Positions 19,447-29,543 of a stretch of DNA of 64,000 bases are shown piece after piece. The stretch is from NCBI GenBank assembly GCA_002841945.1, contig PHBI01000037.1, positions 1-64,000 of the forward strand, given 5' to 3'. The DNA is from Deltaproteobacteria bacterium HGW-Deltaproteobacteria-14 (lineage in GTDB: Bacteria; Myxococcota_A; UBA9042; PHBI01). A program made the position numbers and the translations under genes. Under the pieces are notes generated by a model. The model worked only from the letters and a program-made list of their open reading frames with translations, had not been told where the DNA came from and made no database searches. Each line of letters opens with the position of its first letter. Positions within the stretch are counted from its first letter, which is position 1.

Positions 19447-20625
19447 ATGGGAAAGCACAAGAGCGGCGAGAAGAAGTCCGGTAAGACCAAGGCCTCCAAG
19501 GGGGCCAAGGGGCGGGAGGTCGAGGCCGAGGCCGAGGGTAACGAGAACGCCCCGGTCGAGCAGGTCGCGGACCCGAACGCCAAGGTGGCCAAGCTCCATC
19601 TGATGGTGGACCTCGAGTCCCGGCACGTCGGCTACAAGGAGATGGCGGCCGGGGACGTCGGCCACACCTGGGTCTCCATCGAGTGGGACGACGCCAACGC
19701 GGTACCGGACACGGTACCTGGTAGTCACGCCGGGCTCTTGCAGAGCGGCGGCAAGTACGCCGACCCGATGGGCTTCTGGCCGGACCTCGAGGGTCTGCAC
19801 ACGAAGACCGGCGAGGGGGTGGGCTACTCGAAGAACCCGCTGATGAGCTACGTCCAGGGCCACATGCGGCACCCGGACCGGGGCCACGAGGGGAGCGAGA
19901 AGGCCACGATGACGTGGGCCATCACCGAGAAGGAGGCGCTCAAGGCCATGCGCTACGCCGACAAGAAGGCGGCGGCGCAGTACTCGGTGTACTTCTACAA
20001 CTGCACGACCTTCGCCAAGGAGGTCGCCGGCGCCGCCGGTAAGAGCGCGCCGAACATGTCCAAGGGCGGGATCTGCCTGCCGGACGCGGCCTACGACGGG
20101 ATCCTCAAGGCCCAGACCAAGGGCAAGGACGCCGAGGCCACCTATGACGTCAAGGGCCAGGACGAGGGCCGGAGCGAGGACTTCGTCAACCAGGCCGACC
20201 TGTTGGTCACCTTCGAGCAACAGTTCCTCGGCGAGCGCTTCACCCAGCTCACCGGCAAGCCGTGCGGCTTGATGGTGACCGAGGTGCGGCAGGGCTCACC
20301 CGCGCAGGGCGTCCTGAACGCCGGCGACGTCGTCGTCTACATCGAGGGGCAGCGGTCGAACAGCACGGCGACGCTGCGCCGGGCGCTGTTTGGCAAGATC
20401 GGACAGGAGATCGAGGTCACGGTGCTCAACCGCGCCAGGCTGAAGTACCTCAACGAGCACCAGTTCGCGGACGGCCAGTTCGAGGCCATCTGTCGGGACG
20501 AGGACCGGGCCATCAACATGGTCGAGCAGATGAGCGAGGACCGCGACATCACCGCGGTGGCCGCGCCACCGAAGGGCAAGCCGAAGGCGAAGGGTGGCAA
20601 GAGCGGCAAGGCCAAGGCGGCCTGA
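19447..20625 (+). CDS. Putative effector/hydrolase: Lys-rich termini, possible permuted NlpC/P60-like fold, PDZ-like domain
   Basis: MGKHKSGEKKSGKTKASKGAKG N-terminus; GHTWVSIEW ... GFWP ... YNCTTFAKEV order (His before Cys); GLMVTEVRQGSPAQGVLNAGDVVVYIEGQ is PDZ-like; KGKPKAKGGKSGKAKAA tail. Confidence 0.6.
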   Translation: MGKHKSGEKKSGKTKASKGAKGREVEAEAEGNENAPVEQVADPNAKVAKLHLMVDLESRHVGYKEMAAGDVGHTWVSIEWDDANAVPDTVPGSHAGLLQSGGKYADPMGFWPDLEGLHTKTGEGVGYSKNPLMSYVQGHMRHPDRGHEGSEKATMTWAITEKEALKAMRYADKKAAAQYSVYFYNCTTFAKEVAGAAGKSAPNMSKGGICLPDAAYDGILKAQTKGKDAEATYDVKGQDEGRSEDFVNQADLLVTFEQQFLGERFTQLTGKPCGLMVTEVRQGSPAQGVLNAGDVVVYIEGQRSNSTATLRRALFGKIGQEIEVTVLNRARLKYLNEHQFADGQFEAICRDEDRAINMVEQMSEDRDITAVAAPPKGKPKAKGGKSGKAKAA

Positions 20626-20708
20626 CGAGGGCGCCGGTCCCGCCGTCGGCCGACGGCGGCGGGCGACGCGCGCTGCGGGCCACCGATGGACGTGGCGCGG
20701 CGCTCTCC

Positions 20709-22904
20709 TCAGGCGCGCTCCGCGAGCAAGCGGGCCACGCGTGCCGGCATGCGCTGGCGCAACAAGAGGTCTCGGAAGTGCTCATCGCTGAGGACGTCGA
20801 CGAGGGCGCCGAGGGCTCGCAGGTGCCCCTTCGCCTGGTCCGGCGGTGACACGAGCAGGGCCACGAGCCGCACCGGCTCGCCGTCGGGGCCCGCCACGTC
20901 GAGCCCCTCCGGCACGAGAGCCAGGTAGGACCGCGGCTGCGCGACGCCGTCCCAGTAGGCGTGGGGGACGGCGACGCCGCCGCCGATCGCGGTGCTCATC
21001 GTCGCCTCGCGGCCGAGGATGCCGTCGAGGATGCCGTCGACCGGGAGCGTCGGGTAATCATGGGCGACCTCCTCGAGGAGGCGCAGGACCGCGCCGCGCA
21101 TCGTGGGGCGCGGGGTGGTGAGGAAGGTCACGTCTGCGACGAGGCCGGCGAGGCCCTTGATGCGGCGCTTGAGCACGACGGCGAGCTCACCCGTCGGGGG
21201 GCCGGGGCTCGTGGGGTCGGAGACGAGCTCCGCGGTGTCGGCGCGGATCCAGAAGAGCGGTCTGATGTCGCGCCCGAAGCGACCGGGCTCCTCGACGTTG
21301 GCGGTGGTCTGGAGGACCTCGACGGCGAGCTCGTTGTTCTCGAGGGAGACGGCGACCTCCGCCGGCGCGGGGCAGGTGGTGAAGGTCGGCTGAGCCGGTG
21401 TCTCCTCGGTGTCGGCGTCGGGCTGGCCGGGGATGGTCCAGGAGTAGCAGCGGGAGCGGCCGACCCGCTGGGCCCACACGCGGGCGGCGAGCTGGCGGTC
21501 GCGGGCGGCGCTGTGGACGAGCAGCACCTGGTCGACGTCGGCGAGGCGCGGGTCGTCGTCGGACTGCGCGACGTCGTCCACGGAGATGAGGCTGCTCTCG
21601 TCGCTGGAGACGCCCTGGAGGCGGTCGCCGATGGTGACGGCGTGGATGCCGGCGCGGCGCAGGCCGCGCACGAGGGCCTGGCCGAGGCTGCGCTGACCGA
21701 GGACGAGCCAGGTGCGGTGCGGGACCTCGCAGACGCCGAGGGCGCGCGCCACCATCGGCGCCGAGAGCCCCTGCAGGGCGACGGTCGTGCCGATGACGGC
21801 GTAGGTGATGGTCTCGAGGTGGACGGCGTTGGGGTTGCCGAGCTCGGCGAGGCGCAGCGAGAACAGGGACGCCATCGACGCGGCGACGATGCCGCGGGGG
21901 GCGAGCCAGCTCAGAAACAGCTTCTCGTTGCGGCGGAAGCCCTGGCCCAGGGTGGACGCGAAGATGTTGAGCGGGCGGATGACGAAGAGCACGACGCCGA
22001 CGATGATCACGAGGTCGAGGCCGAGCTCGGAGAAGCGGGACAGGTCGAGCTTGGCGGACAGCAGGATGAAGAGGACGCCGATGGCGAGCTCGGTCAGCTC
22101 GAGCTTGAAGGTCTTCATCTTCGAGAGCTGAACCGGGCGGGTGACGGCGACCACGAGCCCCGCGGTGACGACGGCGAGGAGGCCCGACTCGTCCATGAGG
22201 GCGTTGGCGCTCCCGAAGCCGAGGACGACCAGGGAGAGGGCGAAGATGTTGGCGTGCTCGTCGGCGACCCAGCGTCGGGCGAGGGTGACGGCGATGATGA
22301 CCCCGGCGACCAGGCCGAGCGCGGCGCCGACGAGGAAGCGCAGGAGGAACGACGCGACCGGGGCGATGACGCCGTCGTCGGGGGAGCTGAGCCACTCGAA
22401 GCAGAGGACCGCGACGAAGACGCCGATGGCGTCGATCATCACGCCCTCCCAGTAGAGGACGTGGTGGAGCCGCTCGGTGACGCGGACGCGGCGGAGGATC
22501 GGCGAGATCACCGTCGGGCCGGTGACGATGACCAGGCTCCCGGCGAGGAGCGCCAGCGGCGGTGACCAGCCGAGCACGAGGTGGACGGTGATGGCCACGC
22601 CGAGCCAGGTGATCAGGACCCCGACGGTGAGCATCCGCTGGATGACCCGCGGGGCGCGTCGGTAGCCGGAGATGCTCAAGGTCAGGCCGCCCTCGAAGAG
22701 GATCACGGCGACGGCGAGGCCGATCACGGTCTCGAGGCCATGTCCGAGGCTCGCCGGGTGGACGAAGCCCGCCACCTCCGGGCCGAGGAGCACCCCGCCA
22801 AGGAGGAGGAGCACGATGGACGGCACCCGCAGGCGATCGGCCGTCACGATGAGCACCGTTCCGGCGGCAGCCGAAACCGCGAGGGTCAGGGTGGGGTCCT
22901 CCAC
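20709..22904 (-). CDS. CPA-type cation:proton antiporter with Rossmann-like domain and C-terminal PTS EIIA (type 2) domain
   Basis: 12-TM-like N-terminal region ([12 protein letters not shown]...), [22 protein letters not shown] segment, then [34 protein letters not shown] (EIIA with PHA). GTG start. Confidence 0.85.
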   Translation of the reverse strand: MEDPTLTLAVSAAAGTVLIVTADRLRVPSIVLLLLGGVLLGPEVAGFVHPASLGHGLETVIGLAVAVILFEGGLTLSISGYRRAPRVIQRMLTVGVLITWLGVAITVHLVLGWSPPLALLAGSLVIVTGPTVISPILRRVRVTERLHHVLYWEGVMIDAIGVFVAVLCFEWLSSPDDGVIAPVASFLLRFLVGAALGLVAGVIIAVTLARRWVADEHANIFALSLVVLGFGSANALMDESGLLAVVTAGLVVAVTRPVQLSKMKTFKLELTELAIGVLFILLSAKLDLSRFSELGLDLVIIVGVVLFVIRPLNIFASTLGQGFRRNEKLFLSWLAPRGIVAASMASLFSLRLAELGNPNAVHLETITYAVIGTTVALQGLSAPMVARALGVCEVPHRTWLVLGQRSLGQALVRGLRRAGIHAVTIGDRLQGVSSDESSLISVDDVAQSDDDPRLADVDQVLLVHSAARDRQLAARVWAQRVGRSRCYSWTIPGQPDADTEETPAQPTFTTCPAPAEVAVSLENNELAVEVLQTTANVEEPGRFGRDIRPLFWIRADTAELVSDPTSPGPPTGELAVVLKRRIKGLAGLVADVTFLTTPRPTMRGAVLRLLEEVAHDYPTLPVDGILDGILGREATMSTAIGGGVAVPHAYWDGVAQPRSYLALVPEGLDVAGPDGEPVRLVALLVSPPDQAKGHLRALGALVDVLSDEHFRDLLLRQRMPARVARLLAERA

Positions 22905-22960
22905 CCCATCTGAATAACAGCGCGACCCGGCTCGCGTCCAGCCGCCGGAGCGCGACGGGC

Positions 22961-22981
22961 CATGTCAACGAGGTTGACATG
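22961..22981. promoter_or_regulatory. Candidate operator CATGTCAAC-GAG-GTTGACATG
   Basis: Perfect 9-bp inverted repeat with 3-bp spacer, about 57 bp upstream of the antiporter start. Confidence 0.5.
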
Positions 22982-23207
22982 GGCGTGCGCGAGCGGGGGC
23001 GCGAGCGGGGGGAGGAGCGAGTGCGAGGGCGGACCTGGGGCCGCGGGCGCCCTCGCCCGCGAACTGCTGCGCACCCCTACGTCGGAATGCACCACACCAG
23101 GGTCCGCAGGAGCGCGAGCGCGAGCGCGAGCGGGCGGGGCCGCCTGCGCTCACCACCCACACTCGATCTCACACACCTCGACCGTCGGCCGCAGGCCGAT
23201 GGTCCCA

Positions 23208-23229
23208 CTCCCCCGCGTGAGCGGGGGAG
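23208..23229. terminator. GC-rich stem-loop CTCCCCCGC-gtga-GCGGGGGAG
   Basis: Perfect 9-bp stem with 4-nt loop in noncoding DNA downstream of the minus-strand gene ending at 23369; no T-run, so function uncertain. Confidence 0.4.
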
Positions 23230-23368
23230 GCCGAAGGCCGGCGGGGGAAGCGAGCGCAGGGGCGCCTGGAACGTCTCACCCCGAGGGTTCCCGCCGCGGG
23301 GCGAGCTCGCGAGCTCCGCGGTGGGATGCGGGGGGCGTTGTATTCAGCGCCCGCCGAGCGAGCGAATC

Positions 23369-25093
23369 TCAGTGACAGTGGGCGTCGGTCACGCGCAGGT
23401 CGACGTTCGCGAAGCCGTTGAAGCAGTAGTCGGTCGAGAAGCCGCTGCCATCGGACTCGTTGTAGGCCGCCAGGCCGTTCGCGTGGAGCGAGGAGGTGTG
23501 GCGCTCCCACACGTACCAGGCCGGGTCGATCGCCATCTGGCCGCGGGTGACGCGGCTGAAGGTGATGTCGGCGCCGCTGCCGACCGCCGGGCTCCAGCCC
23601 CACGACCACAGCGGGCGCCCGTAGGCCGACGCGTCGGCGCCGACCGGGTCGAGGAACTTCGTGGTGAGCTTGAGGCCCGCGCCGACGGTGTGCCCGGTGT
23701 CGGGCTGATAGGTGAAGGTCGAGCCGACCTGGAAGAGCTCGTTGGGGCCGGCCTCGAAGCGGCGCGGCCACAGCGCCGACAGCGCCGGGATGAGGGCGTA
23801 ACCGAGGGACTCGGGCGTCCCGGTGATCTCGCTCATGTCCTTCGGCCAGGCGGCGCCCACCTTCTGGTAGGGGGTCGGCGAGCCGCCCTGGTAGGCGAAG
23901 ACCAGCTTGTTGCCGGTCTGGACCTCGTTCGGCCACGCGCACGGGGAGAGTCCGCCGGTCTGGTTCCATCCCCACAGGCACGCCCGGTGGGTCTGCGCGG
24001 TGACGTAGGCCTTGAAGCGCCCATCGGCGAACAGCTCGGCCTGGGCGTACTCCTTGTGTACCGACCAGTCGGACGCGCCGAGGCCGGCGGCGACGATGCC
24101 GCTCTCGGTCGTGACGAACGCCTGGTTCTCCTCGGCCTGGTTCTCGCGCCAGTAGCTGTGGAGGGTGACGGGGCGCTCGGCCTGCTCGCCGCGGGCCTTC
24201 TCGACCGTCACCAGGTAGCCGTTGGTCCCGTTGCCGTGCGCGTACCCGCTCGAGCTGTGGTTCACCCAGGGGAAGTACAGCATGTAGTTGACGAAGTAGT
24301 GGGTCCGGGTCTCGGTGACGTTGTAGTAGACGGATGGGATCAGGCTCGTCGCCGTCTGGGTGAGCCAGTCCTTGTTGTTCGAGAGGTCCCAGTCGCCGTC
24401 GCTGTCGAGCTTCGTCGGCACCTGCGCGTAGGGGGCCGTGCCGCCATTCACCGCGCTGTAGATGACCGGCGCGTACTTCGCCGCGACGTCGCGGTAGCCA
24501 TCCTGGTCGGGGAAGTTCGCGGTGGTGAAGGTGAAGAGGGCGTCGCTGACCAGCTTGTTGCCGGCCAGGTCGGTGATGATGTTGCCGAGCACCTTGATGG
24601 TGTAGGGCGACGCGTACTGCTGGTTCGAGTTCGTCGGCGTCCAGGTCACCGTCTTCTGGTCGGTGCCGAGCACCGGCGTGCCGGGGACCTCGACCCCGAC
24701 GAAGTCGATGAGCTTGATGGTCTGCGACGCGATCGTCGGCGCGTAGACGGCCTCGCTGAAGGTGATGGTCACCGTGAACGGGATCCCGACGTTGGTCTGC
24801 CCGTCGGCCGGCGAGGTCGAGGCGACGTACGGCGCCTCGAGGTCCGGCACCAGGTCGATGGTCTGGGTGTCGACCGGCGTGGTGTCGGCGACGGTGTCGG
24901 CCGGCGTCGTGTCGGCCGGCGTCGTGTCGGTCGGCGTCGTGTCGGCGACCGTGTCCGGGAAGGTCGCGTCCGGGTCGAAGAGCGTATCCGAACCGTGGTT
25001 CGTCGCGGTGTCATCGCCGCACCCGGAGGCCGCCAGCGCCAGGGCAGCCACGCACAGGGCCATCAGCGGGGTAGCACGCGTGATACGCATCAT
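23369..25093 (-). CDS. Lipoprotein with D/T-repeat linker and bacterial Ig-like (SbsA/Big_5-type) domain
   Basis: ALALAASGCGDD lipobox; DTVADTTPTDTTPADTTPADTVADTTPVDT linker; PYVASTSPADGQTNVGIPFTVTITFSEAVY is Big_5-like. Confidence 0.78.
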   Translation of the reverse strand: MMRITRATPLMALCVAALALAASGCGDDTATNHGSDTLFDPDATFPDTVADTTPTDTTPADTTPADTVADTTPVDTQTIDLVPDLEAPYVASTSPADGQTNVGIPFTVTITFSEAVYAPTIASQTIKLIDFVGVEVPGTPVLGTDQKTVTWTPTNSNQQYASPYTIKVLGNIITDLAGNKLVSDALFTFTTANFPDQDGYRDVAAKYAPVIYSAVNGGTAPYAQVPTKLDSDGDWDLSNNKDWLTQTATSLIPSVYYNVTETRTHYFVNYMLYFPWVNHSSSGYAHGNGTNGYLVTVEKARGEQAERPVTLHSYWRENQAEENQAFVTTESGIVAAGLGASDWSVHKEYAQAELFADGRFKAYVTAQTHRACLWGWNQTGGLSPCAWPNEVQTGNKLVFAYQGGSPTPYQKVGAAWPKDMSEITGTPESLGYALIPALSALWPRRFEAGPNELFQVGSTFTYQPDTGHTVGAGLKLTTKFLDPVGADASAYGRPLWSWGWSPAVGSGADITFSRVTRGQMAIDPAWYVWERHTSSLHANGLAAYNESDGSGFSTDYCFNGFANVDLRVTDAHCH

Positions 25094-25278
25094 CGTCCTC
25101 CCAAAGGGGTGAGCCACGGGCCTTGCCGTCGCAGCGAGTGGGATGGTAAGGGGCCGGTGGCTTTGAAGCGAGCCCTTTTACACAGCCAACGCGGCGCACG
25201 TCAAACGGTCGTCGCGCCTGCGCGAAGAACGCGGACTGGTCCCATTTGGCCAAGAGACTCCAGAAGCTGCGGCTCGCG

Positions 25279-27257
25279 ATGTTCGTGGCGGGGCGCATCG
25301 TCCGCTCCCGACGCTGTCGCTCGTCACGCTCATCTCGGTCGTCGGTATCGCCTGCGGCGTGATGGCGCTGAGCGTCGTCCTGAGCGTCACCGCCGGCTTC
25401 GAGCACACCTTCCAGGACAAGATCCTCGGCCTCTACCCGCACCTCATCGTCGCCCCCGAGAGCAGCCGCTTCGAGGACTTCGACCCAGTCCTGGCCAAGA
25501 TCCGCGACACCGCGGGCGTGGCGGGCGCGACCCCGATCACGAGCGACTCGATGATGGTGGCCAACGGCGTCTTTCGGGCCGGCGCCAACATCGAGGGCGT
25601 CGACCCCGCCACCATCGGGTCGGTCATCCAGGTCGAGGGCCTCATGAAGCAGGGGCGCCTCGACGACCTCGAGGAGGACCCCGACGTCGTCAGCGCCCCG
25701 GGCGCCATCAACATCGCGCGCGCGGTCGAGGGGACGTGGCTCACCCTGGTCATCGGCGCCGACGGAGCGCCGCGGGTGCTCTTCGATGAGCGCGTCGTCC
25801 CGGACGCCGGTCACGCGCGGGTCAAGCTCCTCGATCTCCGCAGCCAGGGCGACGTCCCGGTCGCCCTCAGCGCGCGGGGCGGGCCCGCGCTCGACCGCTT
25901 CGACGCTGTCGACGCCGCCACCCTGTCGGGCGCCGACGCCGCCGCAGGCGGATTCGGTCGCGAGCGGGAGGTCCTCGCCGGTGAGTGGGAGCTCGCCCCG
26001 ACCGGTGAGCGCTTCACGCTGGAGGCCGACACCCTGCTGACCCTCGCCGTCCTCGACGGCCCCGACGGGCGACCGACGACCCGCCTCATGGTCGAGCCCG
26101 CGGCCACGCCACCCACGGAGAACATCGCCCACGTGCGCGTCGTCGACGGCCGCGCCGCGGGCCCGCCGATCGCCGTCGGAGCTCGCCGCGCCGCCGCCGA
26201 CGGGCTCGCGCCGGTCGCCACCGTGTCCCCTGGCGAGTTCACCGAGTTCACCTCGATCCCGGCGCGCCTGCCCGGGATCCTGCTCGGCGCGGCGCTCGCC
26301 GAGAAGCTCGACGCCGGGGTCGGCGACGCCCTGACCCTCGTGACCCCGCTGCGCGGCATCGACAATAAGATGATGGGCCCCTTCGGGATGCTGCCCTCGA
26401 GCTCCCACTTCAGCGTCGCCGGCATCTTCGAGTCGGGCTTTCACGACCACGACGCCAAGCTCGCGATGATCAACCTCCGCGTCGGTCAGCGGTTCCTCAA
26501 CCGGGGGCGCATCATCCACTCCATCGCCGTGCGCGCGGACGACCTCATCAACATCGATCGCACCCGCGGCGCCATCGCGCGGGCCATCGACCCGTTCCGC
26601 CTCGAGGCCCTCGTCGAGCACACCGAGAGCCTGCGCACGAAGTTCGCGACCCTCGTCCAGCCCGGGTTCAGCCCACACCGCATGACCGGCGCCGACACCT
26701 TCGTCGGCGGGCTCCGCAACCTGTCCGAGGCGGTGAACCTGCTGAAGTTCCAGAAGTCCGACTACGCCCGCCGCGCGCGCTTCCGGATCTACGATTGGAA
26801 GGAGAAGAACCGCTTCATGTTCGGGGCCCTCGAGCTCCAGAAGGTGGTCCTCTCGATGTTCTTCCTCATCATCATCCTCGTCGGCAGCTTCGTCGTCGTC
26901 GGCTCGCAGACCATGGTCATCCACGAGAAGACCGCCGACATCGCGATCCTCAAGGCGATGGGCACGACCGACAACGTCGTGCGCCTCATCTTCACCCTGC
27001 AGGGCCTCTTCGTCGCCCTGGCCGGCGCGCTGGTCGGGCTCGTCGTCGGGCTCGGCTTCATCTGGCTCATCGACGCCGTGGACTACAAGCTCGACGCGTC
27101 CATCTACCTCATCGACCACCTCCCCGCCCGGGTCGACCCGGGCGAGATCGTGCTCGTCGTCCTGGGGTCGCTGCTCTGCACCCTGGTGGTGACCCAGATC
27201 AGCGCCGGGCGCGCCGCCGCGAAAACCGTCGTCGAGGGACTTCGCGCGGTCGATTGA
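25279..27257 (+). pseudogene. LolC/E-like ABC transporter permease with apparent N-terminal frameshift
   Basis: Intact frame from 25359 (MMALSVVLSVTAGFEHTFQDKILGLYPHLIV...IHEKTADIAILKAMGTTD). LAMFVAGRIVRS lies in another frame just upstream and joins to PTLSLVTLISVVGIACGV if 1 nt is added near 25307. Confidence 0.65.
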
Positions 27258-27517
27258 GCGTTGGCTGAGGGCGCGCGGAGGGGCGCGCGGGGGGGCGCGC
27301 GACGCGTTGCGTCATTGACAGCGCGAGCCCTCAGGGGCTAAGACCGCCGGGCATCGGCCGCGTCGGCGAACCCTGCCGGATCGGTCGCGCACCCGAGCGC
27401 TCCTCGGCCCCGACGATGGCCGACGCTGGGGCGACCGACCTCGGTCACCAGCAGCGCGCTCCGGTGTGTGGCGCGCTGCCGCAGAACAACTCACTCGGGG
27501 CCGTTCACGAGGAGCGC

Positions 27518-28075
27518 ATGGAGCAGGTCGGGGCGAAGCTACGCGACGCGCGGGTAGCCCGCGGGATGTCCGTCGAGGACATCGCGCAGGTGACCAAGAT
27601 CCCGCGCGCGTCGGTGGCCGCCCTCGAGGCCAACGCCCTCGCCGCCCTGCCGGCCCTCATCTTCGTCAAGGGCTTCGTGCGGGCCTACGCCCGCGCCGTG
27701 GGGATCGACCCAGCGCCGCTGGTGCGCGTGCTCGAGGCGCAGAAGGAGGCCCACGACAGCGCGCGCGACGGCTACGTCGCGCCCCGCCGCGCCAACTCCC
27801 GGCGCCGCACGTCGAGCGACACGCACATGCTCCCGCTCGCGGCGGCGGCGGCTACCCGGCGCGTCTCGGGCTCGGGTCTGAGGAGCGGCTACGTCCTCCT
27901 CGTCGTGTTCGCGGCGGGGCTGCTGCTCGCGGCCTGGCTCATGGTCGGCGGCAAGCGCCCCCAGACCTCCGCGAGCAACGGGACCGCGCGGCCGACGACC
28001 CCCGCCATCCAGGAGCGGGTCGACGGCGTCTCGTCGATCACCGACGAAGCGGCGCCAACAGAACGTCTCAGGTAG
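27518..28075 (+). CDS. RodZ-like/XRE helix-turn-helix membrane protein
   Basis: MEQVGAKLRDARVARGMSVEDIAQVTKIPRASVAALEANALAALPALIFVKGFVRAYARAVGIDP, followed by a TM segment. Confidence 0.82.
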   Translation: MEQVGAKLRDARVARGMSVEDIAQVTKIPRASVAALEANALAALPALIFVKGFVRAYARAVGIDPAPLVRVLEAQKEAHDSARDGYVAPRRANSRRRTSSDTHMLPLAAAAATRRVSGSGLRSGYVLLVVFAAGLLLAAWLMVGGKRPQTSASNGTARPTTPAIQERVDGVSSITDEAAPTERLR

Positions 28076-28178
28076 ACCCACTTACCGGGGTCGCGCGCTG
28101 GGATGGAGTACCGGGGCGCCCGCCGGACCGCACCACGCCGCGACCCACCCCACGACCTGCGAACAAGGAGGGGCGCAC

Positions 28179-29543
28179 GTGCAGCTGAGCAAGTCCCGCC
28201 TGCTCCACGACACCCTGCGTCGCTACCTGCGGCGGCAGGCCTGGTCCCACCTCGATCGCCTCCTCGCCAAGACGCGCATGGAGGAGCTCGCGACCGCCAT
28301 GACCACCATGAGCGAGCGCGACCAGATCACCGTGTTCGAACGCGTCGGGGGCCCGGAGGAGAAAGCGGCCCTCATCTGCGCGATGCAGTCGCCGTTCGGC
28401 AAGCACGTGCTCGACCCCATGCCGGCAGCCGACGCCACCGCGATCCTGTGCGAGATGGCGCAGGACGACATGGCCGACATCCTGTCCGACCTCGACCCCG
28501 AGCAGGCCGCCAAGATCCTCGAGATCCTCGAGGAGTCCGACGAGCTCGAGGACCTGATGCGGTACCGCGACGACACCGCGGGCGGCATCATGCTCCCGGA
28601 GTTCGTCGCCGTCAGCGCCGACATGACCGCGGAGGAGGCTCTGATCGCGCTCCGCGAGAGCAGCGAAGACGTCGAGATGGTCTACTACATCTACGTCGTC
28701 AACGAGTCCGGCGTGCTCGTCGGGGTGCTGTCGCTGCGCAAGCTCGTGGTCGCGCCGAGCCACAAGCGCATCCGCGAGATCATGGAGACCGACGTCATCA
28801 GCGTGACGACGGACACCGACCAGGAGGAGGTCGCGCGCCTCGTCTCCGAGTACGACCTGCTCGCCATCCCCGTCGTCGACGACGTCAACAAGCTGCTCGG
28901 CATCGTCACGGTCGACGACGTCATCGACGTCCTCAAGGAGGAGGCCGAGGAGGACTTCCTGAAGATGGGCGGCGTCGGCGGCACCTCCTTCGAGGGGGAC
29001 TCGTCGATCATGCGCCACGTGCGGATCCGCTTCCCGTGGCTCCTCGCGAGCTGCGCCAGCGGGCTGCTGGCCGCGGCGACCATGGGCAGCTTCAACGAGA
29101 TCCTGAGCGCACATCAGTTCCTGGCCTTCTTCCTGCCCATCATGCTCGGCATGTCGGGCAACGTCGGGACCCAGTCCGCCACGGTGACCGTGCGCGGCAT
29201 CGCCATGGGCTTCATCCGCCACGGCGAGCGCAGCTGGACCGTCGTGAAGAAGGAGGTCGTCATCGGCATCGTGATGGGCCTGCTCTACGGCGTCATCGTC
29301 GGGCTCGTCGCGACGTTCTTTGGCGAGAGCCCGTTCTACGGCCTCACCATCGGGCTCTCCATCATCGCCGGGATGGTGCTCGCGAGCACCGTCGGCACCA
29401 TCATCCCGATCCTGCTCGACAAGCTCTCCGTCGACCCCGCGGTCGCGACGGGCCCGTTCGTGACGACCAGCATCGACATCCTCGGCGTGTTCATCTACTT
29501 CGCCATCGCGACGGGGCTCGCCCAGGTCATCGTGGCCCCGTGA
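28179..29543 (+). CDS. mgtE: Magnesium transporter MgtE
   Basis: N-domain, CBS pair (METDVISVTTDTDQEEVARLVSEYDLLAIPVVDDVNKLLGIVTVDDVIDVL), TM domain with MLGMSGNVGTQSATVTVRG. Confidence 0.95.
   Translation: MQLSKSRLLHDTLRRYLRRQAWSHLDRLLAKTRMEELATAMTTMSERDQITVFERVGGPEEKAALICAMQSPFGKHVLDPMPAADATAILCEMAQDDMADILSDLDPEQAAKILEILEESDELEDLMRYRDDTAGGIMLPEFVAVSADMTAEEALIALRESSEDVEMVYYIYVVNESGVLVGVLSLRKLVVAPSHKRIREIMETDVISVTTDTDQEEVARLVSEYDLLAIPVVDDVNKLLGIVTVDDVIDVLKEEAEEDFLKMGGVGGTSFEGDSSIMRHVRIRFPWLLASCASGLLAAATMGSFNEILSAHQFLAFFLPIMLGMSGNVGTQSATVTVRGIAMGFIRHGERSWTVVKKEVVIGIVMGLLYGVIVGLVATFFGESPFYGLTIGLSIIAGMVLASTVGTIIPILLDKLSVDPAVATGPFVTTSIDILGVFIYFAIATGLAQVIVAP

Noticed and set aside
23100-23135. 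GCGAGC tandem run as a telomere-like or integration repeat
   Set aside because: Only a few imperfect units in GC-rich DNA; similar runs occur inside coding sequence.
22979-25789. 936-aa plus-strand ORF
   Set aside because: Crosses the antisense lipoprotein and the permease region; Arg/Gly-rich translation without domains.
25011-27119. 702-aa minus-strand ORF
   Set aside because: Antisense to the recognisable ABC permease.
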